The position numbers were made by a program, and so were the translations under genes. This document shows positions 1 to 7,744 of a DNA stretch of 64,000 nucleotides, in pieces. The stretch is taken from NCBI GenBank assembly GCA_021776795.1, contig JAJFFC010000020.1:124001-188000 (forward strand), in the 5' to 3' direction. The notes beneath the pieces were generated by a model. It was not told where the DNA came from. It was given only the letters and a program-made list of their open reading frames with translations, and did not search any database. Numbering within the stretch: the first letter of the stretch is position 1; every line of letters starts with the position of its first letter. Origin of the DNA: Planctomycetota bacterium. Its GTDB lineage: Bacteria; Planctomycetota; UBA1135.

Positions 1-384
1 GTCGGGAGAGACTGGGAGCGCGTACTCACGAACTAGGTTGCGCTGTTCACTAGAGGCAAAGCCATCTTCGATCGCCTCGGGGTGAATATTGCCCACGGAA
101 AACTGCGCTGTGGTGACCTCTTTACAAGTGACCAAGAACATCGGCTCGGGCACGAAGGCGAAAAACTGCAACACGCCATCTTCCTCGCCTAGGAAGGTGG
201 CGCCGTCGGCTTCGACGCGGAAGTTCTCCCCTTCCCCGGCGTAGGGCAGGGCTGCTGGCTCCCACTGCAGCGGAGGCAGGCGCAAGCCGAAGACAAACCA
301 ACCGAGCCCAATCCAGCCTGTGGCAAACAGGCCGATAACCAAGGCCACACGTGCGGGCCAGCGCCACCGGCGGCCGCGCCGCAT
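1..384 (-). CDS. Membrane-anchored protein of unknown function, truncated by the window edge
   Basis: An open frame of 128 codons starts with ATG at 384 and runs off the left edge without a stop. The start overlaps the rph stop codon by one base (TAATG), so it looks like the last visible gene of the rph operon, translated by re-initiation. After a short Arg/Trp-rich N-terminus, residues ~12-34 form one hydrophobic segment (LVIGLFATGWIGLGWFVFGL), followed by ~95 residues that would face the periplasm. No known motif is recognised in the visible part. The gene call is supported by the clean frame and the overlap; function is unknown. Confidence 0.6.
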   Translation of the reverse strand, partial: MRRGRRWRWPARVALVIGLFATGWIGLGWFVFGLRLPPLQWEPAALPYAGEGENFRVEADGATFLGEEDGVLQFFAFVPEPMFLVTCKEVTTAQFSVGNIHPEAIEDGFASSEQRNLVREYALPVSPD

Positions 385-1106
385 TAGGTTTTGACCGCGC
401 CTACGGCCTCTTGCATGGCTCCCAAAATGCTTGCCGTGCCGCCAAGAGCAAGGTCGAGCAAGCCATCATGCAGGTGGCGGGGGAAGGGCTCGCCTTCTGC
501 GGTGCCCTGCACTTCAATCAGTTCGCCATCGCCAGTGGCGACTACATTCATGTCGACTTCGGCGGCGAAGTCTTCTTTGTAGTCGAGGTCGAGCAGAAGA
601 TCATCGCCGACATGGCCGACGGAAATGGCTGCAATCCAGCGCTTCAAGGGCCAGTGCACCAATTTGCCCTTATCAGACATGACATGCAGTGCATCATGCA
701 AGGCAACCATCGCGCCGCAGATACTGGCACAGCGCGTGCCGCCATCGGCTTGCAGCACATCACAGTCGATGTTCAAGGTGTGGTTAGGTAAACCACGAAG
801 GTCAATCGCCGCACGCAGGGAGCGGCCAATCAAACGCTGAATTTCCACGCTGCGACCGTCGCGCTTTTGCAGCTCCCGACGTTTCCGCCCCACCACTGCG
901 CTCGGCAGCATGGCGTATTCTGCGGTGAGCCAACCGGCGCCGGATTCGCGGCGCCAACTGGGCACTCCCTGAGTGACCGTAACCGTGCACAGGACCCGGG
1001 TTTCGCCAGCGTGAACCAACACCGAGCCGTCGGCGTGGTTGGTGTAGCCGCGCTCAAAGCTAAGCGGGCGTAGTTGGTCGGCAAGGCGGCCGTTTTTACG
1101 AGTCAT
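384..1106 (-). CDS. rph: Ribonuclease PH
   Basis: A 240-residue phosphorolytic 3'-5' exoribonuclease that trims tRNA 3' ends using phosphate. The family signatures are visible: FERGYTNHADGSVLV near the N-terminus, GAGWLTAEYAMLP in the middle and EIQRLIGRSLRAA just after; length matches the family (~240). I chose ATG 1106 (MTRKNGR) although the frame is open further upstream, because this ATG overlaps the birA stop as ATGA and gives the normal family N-terminus. It is translationally coupled to birA upstream and overlaps the next gene by TAATG. Identification is secure. Confidence 0.95.
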   Translation of the reverse strand: MTRKNGRLADQLRPLSFERGYTNHADGSVLVHAGETRVLCTVTVTQGVPSWRRESGAGWLTAEYAMLPSAVVGRKRRELQKRDGRSVEIQRLIGRSLRAAIDLRGLPNHTLNIDCDVLQADGGTRCASICGAMVALHDALHVMSDKGKLVHWPLKRWIAAISVGHVGDDLLLDLDYKEDFAAEVDMNVVATGDGELIEVQGTAEGEPFPRHLHDGLLDLALGGTASILGAMQEAVGAVKT

Positions 1107-1945
1107 CGGGTCAGGGCGTGGAGTGAGGTCAACCAACTGAGCGGCCGACGAATGGGGGCCGATTCTGGGCCCCAACAGAGGCCACCGGCGAGCGAGAATT
1201 CTAGCAACGGGCCGCGCACGTCGCTGTGTTCTTCGTGAATGCCGTACGGCGCCCAGCGCTGCAGCAAGCTCAGAAAGCGCTGCTCAAAGGATTCGGGGCC
1301 CGCGCATTGGAACTGACGCAAGCGACGCTCCAGTTGCCACAGCCATTGCGCCAAGAACAGAGTGCGGTCGGGTGCGGGTGCGCCCTCTTCAAGGGCCGCG
1401 TGGAGCGAGGTGGTTCGGTAGGGGGCGATCTCTGCCGGGGGGGCCACACGAAGGTTGATGCCGAGGCCGAGCATGAGGCAGCCTGTTCGGCCTTCGCTGC
1501 CAGACATGAGTTCGCCGAGGAAACCGGCGACCTTGGCGCCATCTAAGAGCAAATCATTAGGCCACTTCAAGGCGACCACGGATTGCTGTCCCGGCCAGGA
1601 TTCCAAGGCATCGGCCAAAGCAACAGCGCTGAGTAAACCAAACACCGGGGCGTCGACCAGACATTCCTTGGCGACCAAGGTCAGCGCCAGATTTTGCTCT
1701 TTCGGTCCGCTCCACCAATCCCGGCTACGACGCCCGCGACCACCTTGCTGTTCTTCCGCACTAAACAAGGTGCCAGAAATGCTCTTGCCACTTGCGAAAG
1801 CTTCGCGCGCGGTGTCATTGGTGCTCGCGCATAGCGGCAGCACCTCTAACCTTGTGGCAAGTTGGCGCGAAGCCGAGAGCAGGCGCAAAAGGCGCGCCCC
1901 ATCGAGCGCTTGGGGCTCTGGCTCAGGCCTGGAAGTGGTCGGCAT
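1103..1945 (-). CDS. birA: Biotin--[acetyl-CoA-carboxylase] ligase (BirA catalytic domain, no DNA-binding domain)
   Basis: A 280-residue biotin protein ligase that activates biotin with ATP and attaches it to carboxylase carrier lysines. The biotinyl-AMP loop is seen at residues 69-77 (GRGRRSRDW) and the lysine motif at 127-131 (KWPND). There is no N-terminal winged helix, so unlike E. coli BirA it should not repress transcription. The C-terminal part (LLEFSLAGGLCWGPE) corresponds to the small SH3-like domain. The ATG at 1945 overlaps the end of the sigma-factor gene by 23 bp, and its stop overlaps rph as ATGA, placing it mid-operon. Confidence 0.92.
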   Translation of the reverse strand: MPTTSRPEPEPQALDGARLLRLLSASRQLATRLEVLPLCASTNDTAREAFASGKSISGTLFSAEEQQGGRGRRSRDWWSGPKEQNLALTLVAKECLVDAPVFGLLSAVALADALESWPGQQSVVALKWPNDLLLDGAKVAGFLGELMSGSEGRTGCLMLGLGINLRVAPPAEIAPYRTTSLHAALEEGAPAPDRTLFLAQWLWQLERRLRQFQCAGPESFEQRFLSLLQRWAPYGIHEEHSDVRGPLLEFSLAGGLCWGPESAPIRRPLSWLTSLHALTR

Positions 1946-2702
1946 GCTCAGCCAGCCGCTGCTTCAGGCGTTCCAGAGTGTTGGTGCGGATTTGGCTGAC
2001 ACGCGACTCGGTGATCGAGAGCATTTCGCCAATCTCGCTTAACGTGCGGCTTTCAATGAAGTACAGCTGCAGGATCAGGCGCTCGCGCTCGGTGAGGGAG
2101 CGGGTGAGCACTTCGACCAAATCCTTGCGGTGGACCAAATCCAGGGGGTTGATCTCGCCAGATTCGCCTAGGGTGTCGATTTGACTATCGCCAGCTTCGG
2201 TGGGCGCCGAACGACGGTCCGAAACCGAATGCATGCTGGTCATTTCGGCATGGCGCACCTGGTCAACCTTGAGTTCGAGGGCATCGGCGATTTCTTGAAT
2301 CGACGGCTGACGACCCTGCTTGATTTCAAAGTCATCGCGGAAGCGGCCGATGTCGGCGAAACGCTTGCGTGCTAAGCGCGGGACCCAGTCGCCGCCGCGT
2401 AGCGAGTCGAGCATGGCGCCGGTGATGCGCCGCGAACAGTAGGTCTTGAACTTGATGTTGCGGTCGAGATCAAACTTCTCGATGGCATCCATCAGGCCAA
2501 AGTTGCCTTCCTGGATAAGGTCTTGCACATCTACCGAACGCGGCAGCTTGGAGCATTGGCGCTCAGCCAGGAAACGCACGGTCGGTTGGTAACGGTTGAC
2601 CAGTTCCTCGCGCAGATCGTCGCCGCCTTTTTCCTTGTAGGCCACCCACAGGTCTTGAGTGCTGACCTGATCGTGAGGGGGAGGGGAGGTTTCCGTCGCC
2701 AT
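1923..2702 (-). CDS. RNA polymerase sigma factor, FliA/WhiG (sigma-28) family
   Basis: A 259-residue sigma-70 family group 3 factor. Region 2 is seen at about residues 25-110 (DLIQEGNFGLMDAIEKFD, then FKTYCSRRITGAMLDSLR), region 3 follows, and region 4 carries the helix-turn-helix (LSEIGEMLSITESRVSQI). This is the FliA/WhiG layout; those proteins direct flagellar, motility or developmental regulons. No flagellar gene lies in this window, and the factor sits in a housekeeping cluster between apt and birA, so its regulon cannot be inferred. It has its own TAGAAT hexamer 6 nt before the ATG, suggesting an internal leaderless promoter. Confidence 0.92.
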   Translation of the reverse strand: MATETSPPPHDQVSTQDLWVAYKEKGGDDLREELVNRYQPTVRFLAERQCSKLPRSVDVQDLIQEGNFGLMDAIEKFDLDRNIKFKTYCSRRITGAMLDSLRGGDWVPRLARKRFADIGRFRDDFEIKQGRQPSIQEIADALELKVDQVRHAEMTSMHSVSDRRSAPTEAGDSQIDTLGESGEINPLDLVHRKDLVEVLTRSLTERERLILQLYFIESRTLSEIGEMLSITESRVSQIRTNTLERLKQRLAEHADHFQA

Positions 2703-2708
2703 TGACGG

Positions 2709-2714
2709 ATTCTA
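2709..2714 (-). promoter_or_regulatory. Predicted -10 element of the sigma-factor gene (leaderless)
   Basis: On the minus strand a TAGAAT hexamer ends 6 nt before the ATG at 2702, inside the 48-bp gap after apt. The spacing puts the transcription start on or next to the start codon. No convincing -35 is seen. It would let the sigma factor, birA and rph be transcribed separately from the upstream genes. Confidence 0.45.
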
Positions 2715-2750
2715 GGCGCTAGCGGCGGCGATTTCTCCCCCCTGGAGCGC

Positions 2751-3290
2751 TCAGTCGATGTGATGCAGGCTGTCGATGGACAGGCCATGCAGGGCATCGC
2801 GCCCGTTGAGGAAGCCCAATTCAACCACGAAACCACAGCCGACGACCTCGGCACCGGTGCGGCGAATCAATTTCGCCGCCGCTTCTGCGGTACCGCCGGT
2901 CGCGAGCAAGTCATCGATCAGATAGACCGCTTCGCCGGCAGCGCTGGCATCAGTATGGATTTCGAGCGTGTCCTGCCCGTATTCGAGCTCGTAGGACTCG
3001 GCGAAAGTCTGCCACGGCAGCTTGCCCGGCTTGCGAATCGGCACAAAACCGATGCCAAGCTCAATCGCCAGGGCAGTGCCGAACAGAAAGCCACGCGATT
3101 CGATGCCGGCGATGCGGGTGGGGCCATGGGCGCGAGCAGCTTCGGCCAGATCCTGGATGCAAGCGGCGAAGGCCTCGCCATCTTGGAGCAGGGGCGAAAT
3201 GTCTTTGAACACGATGCCCGGCTTGGGGAAGTCGGGGACATCGCGCAGCCAATCGGCGTAGTTGAGGCGCAGGGTGCGGGAGTCGCCCAT
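2751..3290 (-). CDS. apt: Adenine phosphoribosyltransferase
   Basis: A 179-residue purine-salvage enzyme converting adenine and PRPP to AMP. The PRPP-binding loop is clear (YLIDDLLATGGTAEAA, about residues 118-133), preceded by the family segments DFPKPGIVFKDISPLL near residues 17-32 and GIESRGFLFG. The start is ATG 3290 (MGDSRTLRL), 2 bp after the argS stop; the frame is open much further upstream but that overlaps argS and would add a non-homologous Arg-rich extension. Length is as expected for Apt. Confidence 0.94.
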   Translation of the reverse strand: MGDSRTLRLNYADWLRDVPDFPKPGIVFKDISPLLQDGEAFAACIQDLAEAARAHGPTRIAGIESRGFLFGTALAIELGIGFVPIRKPGKLPWQTFAESYELEYGQDTLEIHTDASAAGEAVYLIDDLLATGGTAEAAAKLIRRTGAEVVGCGFVVELGFLNGRDALHGLSIDSLHHID

Positions 3291-3292
3291 GC

Positions 3293-5020
3293 CTACATTT
3301 CCTCTGGGCAGCGGATACCGAGTAGGCCTAGGCCCATCGACAGCGTGTTGCGCAGCGTTTCGAGAACCACCAAACGTGCGTTCTCTTGAGCTGGGTCTTC
3401 GAGACCGAGCACACGATTCTCGCGGTAGTAAACATTGCCCGCGGCGCCGATGCGTAACAGTGCTTGCGCCACGATCATCGGTTCGCGCTTTTGCGCGGCT
3501 TCGCGAATGGCTTGGGGCAAACGACCCAGGGCGATGCACAGCTCGCGGCTTTCCTCAGCGACCAAGCTGGAATCGAAATTGTCGCGGTCGGCTGGCTTGC
3601 CGGCCTTGCGCAAGATGCTGCCGCAACGCGCATAGGTGTATTGCAAGTACGGCCCGGTGTCGCCTTCAAAACTCAGGACCTCTTTCCAGTCGAAGACCAC
3701 ATCTTTCTGACGTTGGTGCTTGAGGTCATGGAACATGGTGGCGCCAACGCCAATGATCTCGGCAACCTCTTCTTTGTTCGCTAACTCGGGATTCTTCTCT
3801 TCGACCGCGGCCAGAGCAAGCTCCACCGCACGGTCCAAGACTTCTTTCAGCGAAATCACGCGGCCGGCGCGGGTGGATAGCTTGCCCTCGGCGAGGCGAA
3901 TCAAGCCGAAGGGCACATGCTCCAAGCGCGAGGCCCAATCGGCTCCGCAGCGCCGCAGAACAGCGAAGAACTGTTGAAAGTGCAGCGTTTGTTCGGCGCC
4001 CACCACATACAGCGATTGGTCGAAGGAGAACTCATCCCAGCGCGAACGCGCCGCAGCCAAATCGCGGGTGGCGTAAAGCGTGGTGCCATGCGCGGTCTTG
4101 ACCAGGCAGGGCGTTTTGATGTCCTCGGAGGTCAGGTCGACGATGGTGGCGCCATCGGACTCTTCGGTCACGCCGCAAGAATCCAACCAAGCCAGCAAGC
4201 CTTCCAGCTTGTCTTCATACCAGGACTCGCCGCGTAAGTAATCAAAGCTGATGCCAAAGCGGTCATAAACCTTTTGGAACTCCTTCAGCGATTCTTGCGT
4301 GAAACGTATCCAGGTCTTGCGCGTTTCGTTGTCCTCTCCGGATTCCAACTCCTGGAAAGCAGCCTTGGCATCTTCCCCCAAAGTCGGGTCTTGCTCTTCT
4401 TCCTCGTGGTAGCGCACGTAAAGCTTGAGCAGGTGATCGATCGGATCGGTCAGCAAAGACTCTTCCGATCCCCAACGACGCCATGCCGCCACCAACTTGC
4501 CAAACTGTGCGCCCCAATCCCCGAGGTGATTGATGCGAATGACCTTGTGGCCGAGGTGATCAAACAAACGCGCAAGTGCGGCGCCAATCACCGTCGTGCG
4601 CATATGGCCGACGTGCATTGGCTTGGCGATGTTCGGAGAACTGAACTCGACAATCGAGGTCAAGCCTTCTTTGGCGCTGCCATAGTCTTCGCGCCCGGCA
4701 TCGGCCAAAACCACCTGAGCCATGGCGGTGCTGGCAATGCGAAAGTTCAGGAATGGCCCGACGGCCGAGGCTTCGACATCGGCAATCTCTATGGCATCTG
4801 CCAGGCGCGCGGCCAAAGCTGGCGGCTTCTCGCCAGTACCCGCAGCGAAGCGAAAGCATGGCAGGGAAAACTCGCCATGCTCTTCTTGGCGTGGTCGCTC
4901 CAACTGCAAAGCACTCGCCTGCTGGTTAATCAGCGGCGCCACCGCGGCAGTGATGCGCGCGGCAAAATGATCGAGGCCATCCTCAGGAATGGCAGATTCA
5001 GGCAAAGGGGCAGGGCTCAT
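3293..5020 (-). CDS. argS: Arginyl-tRNA synthetase
   Basis: A 575-residue class I aminoacyl-tRNA synthetase charging tRNA-Arg. The HIGH motif appears as HVGH at residues 136-139 within FSSPNIAKPMHVGHMRT, the usual ArgRS sequence. The KMSKS position is the degenerate EGKLSTRAGRVI, common in ArgRS. An N-terminal additional domain and a C-terminal anticodon-binding domain (FDSSLVAEESRELCIALGRL onward) are present. It starts 3 bp after the HD-protein stop and is followed 2 bp later by apt. Identification is secure. Confidence 0.96.
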   Translation of the reverse strand: MSPAPLPESAIPEDGLDHFAARITAAVAPLINQQASALQLERPRQEEHGEFSLPCFRFAAGTGEKPPALAARLADAIEIADVEASAVGPFLNFRIASTAMAQVVLADAGREDYGSAKEGLTSIVEFSSPNIAKPMHVGHMRTTVIGAALARLFDHLGHKVIRINHLGDWGAQFGKLVAAWRRWGSEESLLTDPIDHLLKLYVRYHEEEEQDPTLGEDAKAAFQELESGEDNETRKTWIRFTQESLKEFQKVYDRFGISFDYLRGESWYEDKLEGLLAWLDSCGVTEESDGATIVDLTSEDIKTPCLVKTAHGTTLYATRDLAAARSRWDEFSFDQSLYVVGAEQTLHFQQFFAVLRRCGADWASRLEHVPFGLIRLAEGKLSTRAGRVISLKEVLDRAVELALAAVEEKNPELANKEEVAEIIGVGATMFHDLKHQRQKDVVFDWKEVLSFEGDTGPYLQYTYARCGSILRKAGKPADRDNFDSSLVAEESRELCIALGRLPQAIREAAQKREPMIVAQALLRIGAAGNVYYRENRVLGLEDPAQENARLVVLETLRNTLSMGLGLLGIRCPEEM

Positions 5021-5023
5021 GGC

Positions 5024-5635
5024 TCAGTCGAGCTGGTCCCCGAAGAGGGGGTCCAGGTAAGCGTCAAGCGAGCATCCTAAAGCCGCGCTGAGTTGCTCGG
5101 CCTGAAGCTCCGCGAGCTCGGCGGCGCGCCGCAGCCAGGGCGAATCGCCGTAACGGGTGTACAGATCTTCGTGGCGCTGGCGCAAGGGCACGATAGTGGT
5201 GTGCTGTACCGAAGAATCGGCCACCGAAAGTGCGCTGTCGAGCAAAGTCCAGGGTGGCGGATGCAGTTCCGACCATGCCCGCGTGGCGAACTCGGCGGTC
5301 CATAACCGGGAAGGCTGGACCTCGTGCAGGTCACGGCCCTTGAGCCAATGACTCAGACACCCGCGCGCCTCCCGCACATGCCCCAAAGCGCGCAACATGA
5401 CATAACCACTCCATCCGTGTAGCGGACCATGGGTACGGCTGCGGCCGATGTCGTGCAATAAGGACTGCACTTCCAGCAACTGCGCGTCTTCTGGACTCAT
5501 GACACCACGTTTCTGCAAGGCCTCGGCAATGTGCCGCGCCACTTTGGCAACTTGATGACAGTGCCGCGGCCAAGCTTCGTCGGCAGGGGAGTGCTTGGCT
5601 AAGAGGGCTTCGGCAGCGGGAATGCTCAGGGTCAT
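5024..5635 (-). CDS. HD-domain phosphohydrolase
   Basis: A 203-residue protein with an HD superfamily metal site: an N-terminal His in PRHCHQVAKVARHIAEAL (residues ~23-40), the HD pair in SLLHDIGRSRTHGP (residues 61-62), and a later Asp in LSVADSSVQ. HD proteins of this size are metal-dependent phosphohydrolases of nucleotides or other phosphoesters; the substrate here cannot be told. Its ATG overlaps the NUDIX stop as ATGA, so both are translated together, and argS follows after 3 bp. The NUDIX/HD pairing suggests nucleotide or signalling-nucleotide clean-up, which is inference only. Confidence 0.8.
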   Translation of the reverse strand: MTLSIPAAEALLAKHSPADEAWPRHCHQVAKVARHIAEALQKRGVMSPEDAQLLEVQSLLHDIGRSRTHGPLHGWSGYVMLRALGHVREARGCLSHWLKGRDLHEVQPSRLWTAEFATRAWSELHPPPWTLLDSALSVADSSVQHTTIVPLRQRHEDLYTRYGDSPWLRRAAELAELQAEQLSAALGCSLDAYLDPLFGDQLD

Positions 5636-6129
5636 GCTTGCGTCAACCCGCGCAGACTATCTTGAGCGCGCCATAAGCTTCGGCGCAGGGCATCGTGTTC
5701 GAGCTTGGCGACCGCCTGTTGGAGGGGGAGCCAGGCAAAGTCTTGGTGTTCATCGGACAGCACAAAATCTTCTTCCAAGATCGCTTGCGCAGCCAAGAAC
5801 ATCACCACTCGTTTCCAAATCAGGTCATCACCTGAAGACTTTCGGGGGCGCACTTGATAGAGGTGCGAATCTGCAAACTGCGCGACCAAATCGGACGGCT
5901 GCAGCCGGATCCCGGTCTCTTCTTCCACTTCCCGGCAGGCACCCTCAAGCAGGTCTTCTCCGGCCTCAAGATGACCTTTGGCGAAGCTCCAGGTGTGGTG
6001 GCGCGCATTCTGCAGCAGCAAAAATCGTGGGGCGTCTGCGGTTCCACTCCACAGCAATACGCCGGCGGCCAACACCGGATTTTCGGCGCTGCCCGGGTCG
6101 GAAGTGGGTTGAGGCGAGACGGTCTCCAC
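5632..6129 (-). CDS. NUDIX hydrolase (Ap4A hydrolase-like)
   Basis: A 165-residue NUDIX protein. The box Gx5Ex7REUxEExGU is complete at residues 52-74 (GHLEAGEDLLEG, then REVEEETGI). The preceding TWSFAKGHLEAGE resembles asymmetric diadenosine tetraphosphate hydrolases, but substrate cannot be settled from sequence. The start is GTG at 6129; it is supported by a TAGAAT hexamer 6 nt upstream and by absence of an in-frame ATG before the NUDIX fold. It is the first gene of the minus-strand cluster and overlaps the HD gene as ATGA. Confidence 0.86.
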   Translation of the reverse strand: METVSPQPTSDPGSAENPVLAAGVLLWSGTADAPRFLLLQNARHHTWSFAKGHLEAGEDLLEGACREVEEETGIRLQPSDLVAQFADSHLYQVRPRKSSGDDLIWKRVVMFLAAQAILEEDFVLSDEHQDFAWLPLQQAVAKLEHDALRRSLWRAQDSLRGLTQA

Positions 6130-6135
6130 AGCCTC

Positions 6136-6155
6136 ATTCTAAACGCGGCTACAAT
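6136..6155. promoter_or_regulatory. Divergent -10 elements for the NUDIX and PyrK-like genes
   Basis: Between the divergent starts 6129 (minus, GTG) and 6162 (plus, ATG) lie TAGAAT on the minus strand (6141-6136) and TACAAT on the plus strand (6150-6155). Each stands exactly 6 nt before its start codon. This spacing predicts leaderless transcripts in both directions from a 32-bp intergenic region. No clear -35 boxes are seen. Confidence 0.5.
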
Positions 6156-6161
6156 CCTGCC

Positions 6162-6989
6162 ATGGCTACGGCCGAACTCACCGCCTGGACGGCACCCTGC
6201 ACCCTCCTCAGCCGCCGCGAGGTTGGTCCCGACGCCATCATCATGGAACTGGCATTGCCGGAACCTATGACCGACGTCGCCCCAGGGGTCTTCGCCATGC
6301 TGTCCCCGGCTGACGGCAGCGGTCCCGAGATTCCTCGACCCTTTAGCCTCTACGACTTGCCGGCGCCGGATCGTGCCACCTTCTTGGTCCAAATCATGGG
6401 CCGCGGCACCCAGGCTTTGGCTGCCGTCCCTCCCGGACAAGAGGTGTTGTGCACCATGCCGCTCGGCAATGGCTTCACCTTGCCTGCGCCCGAACGCCCG
6501 GTGGTGATCGTGGCGGGTGGGGTCGGTTGCGCCCCCTTCCTGCACTATCTACGCTTGCGTTTGCAGCAAGGCGCGGGCGCTCGCACGCACATGATTTATG
6601 GGGCCCGCGAAGCCAGTCGTCTTTATGACTACCAAGCCTTTGCCGCGCTCGATGGCATCGACCTGCGCGCCGCCACCGACGACGGCAGTTTGGGTTTCCA
6701 CGGCAATGTGATTGCCGCCCTCGACGCCGGATTGGCCAATGGCACCCTTCCGCGCGACGCAGATTTCCTGGCTTGCGGGCCAGCCGGCCTGTTGCATGGT
6801 TTTGCCGACTATGCGCGCAAGCAAAACCTCCAAGCTTGGCTGAGTTTGGAAACCTACATGGGTTGCGGTTTCGGGGTGTGCAACGCATGCCCCGTGGCCA
6901 CCGAACCAGAAGGACCATTGGGGGCTTGGCCTTGGGCCCGCACTTGCTGCGAAGGGCCAGTCTTCCCACTCACAAGCATTCAATTTTAG
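6162..6989 (+). CDS. PyrK-like FAD/NAD(P)-binding iron-sulfur reductase (dihydroorotate dehydrogenase electron-transfer subunit family)
   Basis: A 275-residue protein of the ferredoxin-reductase fold. The FAD motif is RPFSLY (residues 59-64), the NAD(P) segment is VVIVAGGVGCAPF (residues ~114-126) and CGPAGLL (205-211), and a C-terminal cysteine set (C235, C240, C243 and C262/C263) matches the [2Fe-2S] site of PyrK. PyrK passes electrons from dihydroorotate dehydrogenase to NAD; the partner PyrD is not in this window. The ATG at 6162 has a -10 hexamer 6 nt upstream. The PTPS paralog follows after 2 bp, so the two form one transcript. It could instead serve another oxidoreductase. Confidence 0.82.
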   Translation: MATAELTAWTAPCTLLSRREVGPDAIIMELALPEPMTDVAPGVFAMLSPADGSGPEIPRPFSLYDLPAPDRATFLVQIMGRGTQALAAVPPGQEVLCTMPLGNGFTLPAPERPVVIVAGGVGCAPFLHYLRLRLQQGAGARTHMIYGAREASRLYDYQAFAALDGIDLRAATDDGSLGFHGNVIAALDAGLANGTLPRDADFLACGPAGLLHGFADYARKQNLQAWLSLETYMGCGFGVCNACPVATEPEGPLGAWPWARTCCEGPVFPLTSIQF

Positions 6990-6991
6990 AT

Positions 6992-7486
6992 ATGGAACGC
7001 TGGGCGATTTTCATTGAGAAGGAGTACCTCAAGTTCTCCGCGGCACACTTTCTCATCTTCCCCGATGGCTCTGCCGAGCGCCTGCATGGCCACAACTACC
7101 AAGTGACCTGCCATGTTGGGGGCGCGTTGAGTGAGCATGGTTTAGTGCTCGATTTCAAACGCGTGAAGCCAGTGATCCGCGAACTTTGCGATGAACTCGA
7201 TGAGCACTGGCTGATTCCGGGTGAGCATCGGGAGTTGCGCGTCGTCGAAGATGGCGACCACTACCGCGTGCAATACCGCGAGCGCGATTACCGTGCGCCC
7301 AAGGAAGACATCATCGTTCTCCCGATTAACAACACCTCGGCCGAGAACTTGTCGTGGTGGGTCGGCACCCAACTGCGCGACCGCTTGCTCCAGCGCTTTC
7401 CCGAATTCCCGATTGAGGAGATCCGGGTTTCCGTCGAGGAGACTTCTGGGCAGCGCGGGATTTGGACTTTCCTCGCCGACGCTTAG
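6992..7486 (+). CDS. 6-pyruvoyltetrahydropterin synthase paralog, PTPS-III type
   Basis: A 164-residue COG0720 protein. Zinc ligands are H19 (SAAHFL) and H32/H34 (HGHNY); a pterin-anchoring Glu lies in VEETSGQRG near the C-terminus. The residue four before HGH, which is the catalytic Cys in QueD (CxxxHGH), is Ala30 minus one turn: the visible string is SAERLHGH, i.e. Glu29 in the ExxHGH arrangement. That motif marks PTPS-III enzymes, which in other bacteria and in Plasmodium replace dihydroneopterin aldolase (FolB) in folate synthesis. I therefore favour a folate role over queuosine. It is co-transcribed with the PyrK-like gene, 2 bp away. Confidence 0.8.
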   Translation: MERWAIFIEKEYLKFSAAHFLIFPDGSAERLHGHNYQVTCHVGGALSEHGLVLDFKRVKPVIRELCDELDEHWLIPGEHRELRVVEDGDHYRVQYRERDYRAPKEDIIVLPINNTSAENLSWWVGTQLRDRLLQRFPEFPIEEIRVSVEETSGQRGIWTFLADA

Positions 7487-7695
7487 GCGCCCTAGGAAAG
7501 GGAAAAACCGGCGATCGTTTCCGACCGCCGGCACCCATCATGGCAGTTTAGCAATCCTTCTTCGCTGAACGCCGCCTGTGGCCCATTGACGGACCCAGGC
7601 GGGGGGCCTTTAGAGCAAAATAGAAAAAAAGCGCGTATCTTCTAGGTTGTGCCGATGCAACTGGTCCGCTTCGATGGCGACTCCTCAACGGCAAA
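7487..7695. other. Intergenic region with two hairpins and a possible small-RNA promoter
   Basis: No convincing gene. Inverted repeats CCGGCG / CGCCGG (7508-7531) and CCGCCTG / CAGGCGG (7572-7602) could form hairpins after the PTPS stop but lack U-tracts. TTGACG (7586-7591) followed 17 nt later by TTTAGA (7609-7614) resembles a weak promoter reading toward the terminator at 7697-7730, which would give an RNA of roughly 110 nt. Confidence 0.3.
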
Positions 7696-7696
7696 A

Positions 7697-7730
7697 CCGC
7701 CACCGGCTTGACCCGATGGCGGCTTTTTTT
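7697..7730. terminator. Bidirectional Rho-independent terminator
   Basis: CCGCCA (7697-7702) pairs with TGGCGG (7717-7722). On the plus strand it is followed by seven T residues (7724-7730); on the minus strand the reverse reads into TTTT (7696-7693). It lies between the convergent PTPS gene and the glycosidase gene ending at 7745, so it can stop both. Confidence 0.75.
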
Positions 7731-7744
7731 GAGGGAGTTCTGAC

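Noticed and set aside
4274..5080. Long plus-strand open frame of 268 codons
   Set aside because: It lies entirely opposite argS and the HD gene, whose motifs are unmistakable; composition reflects the antisense of GC-rich codons.
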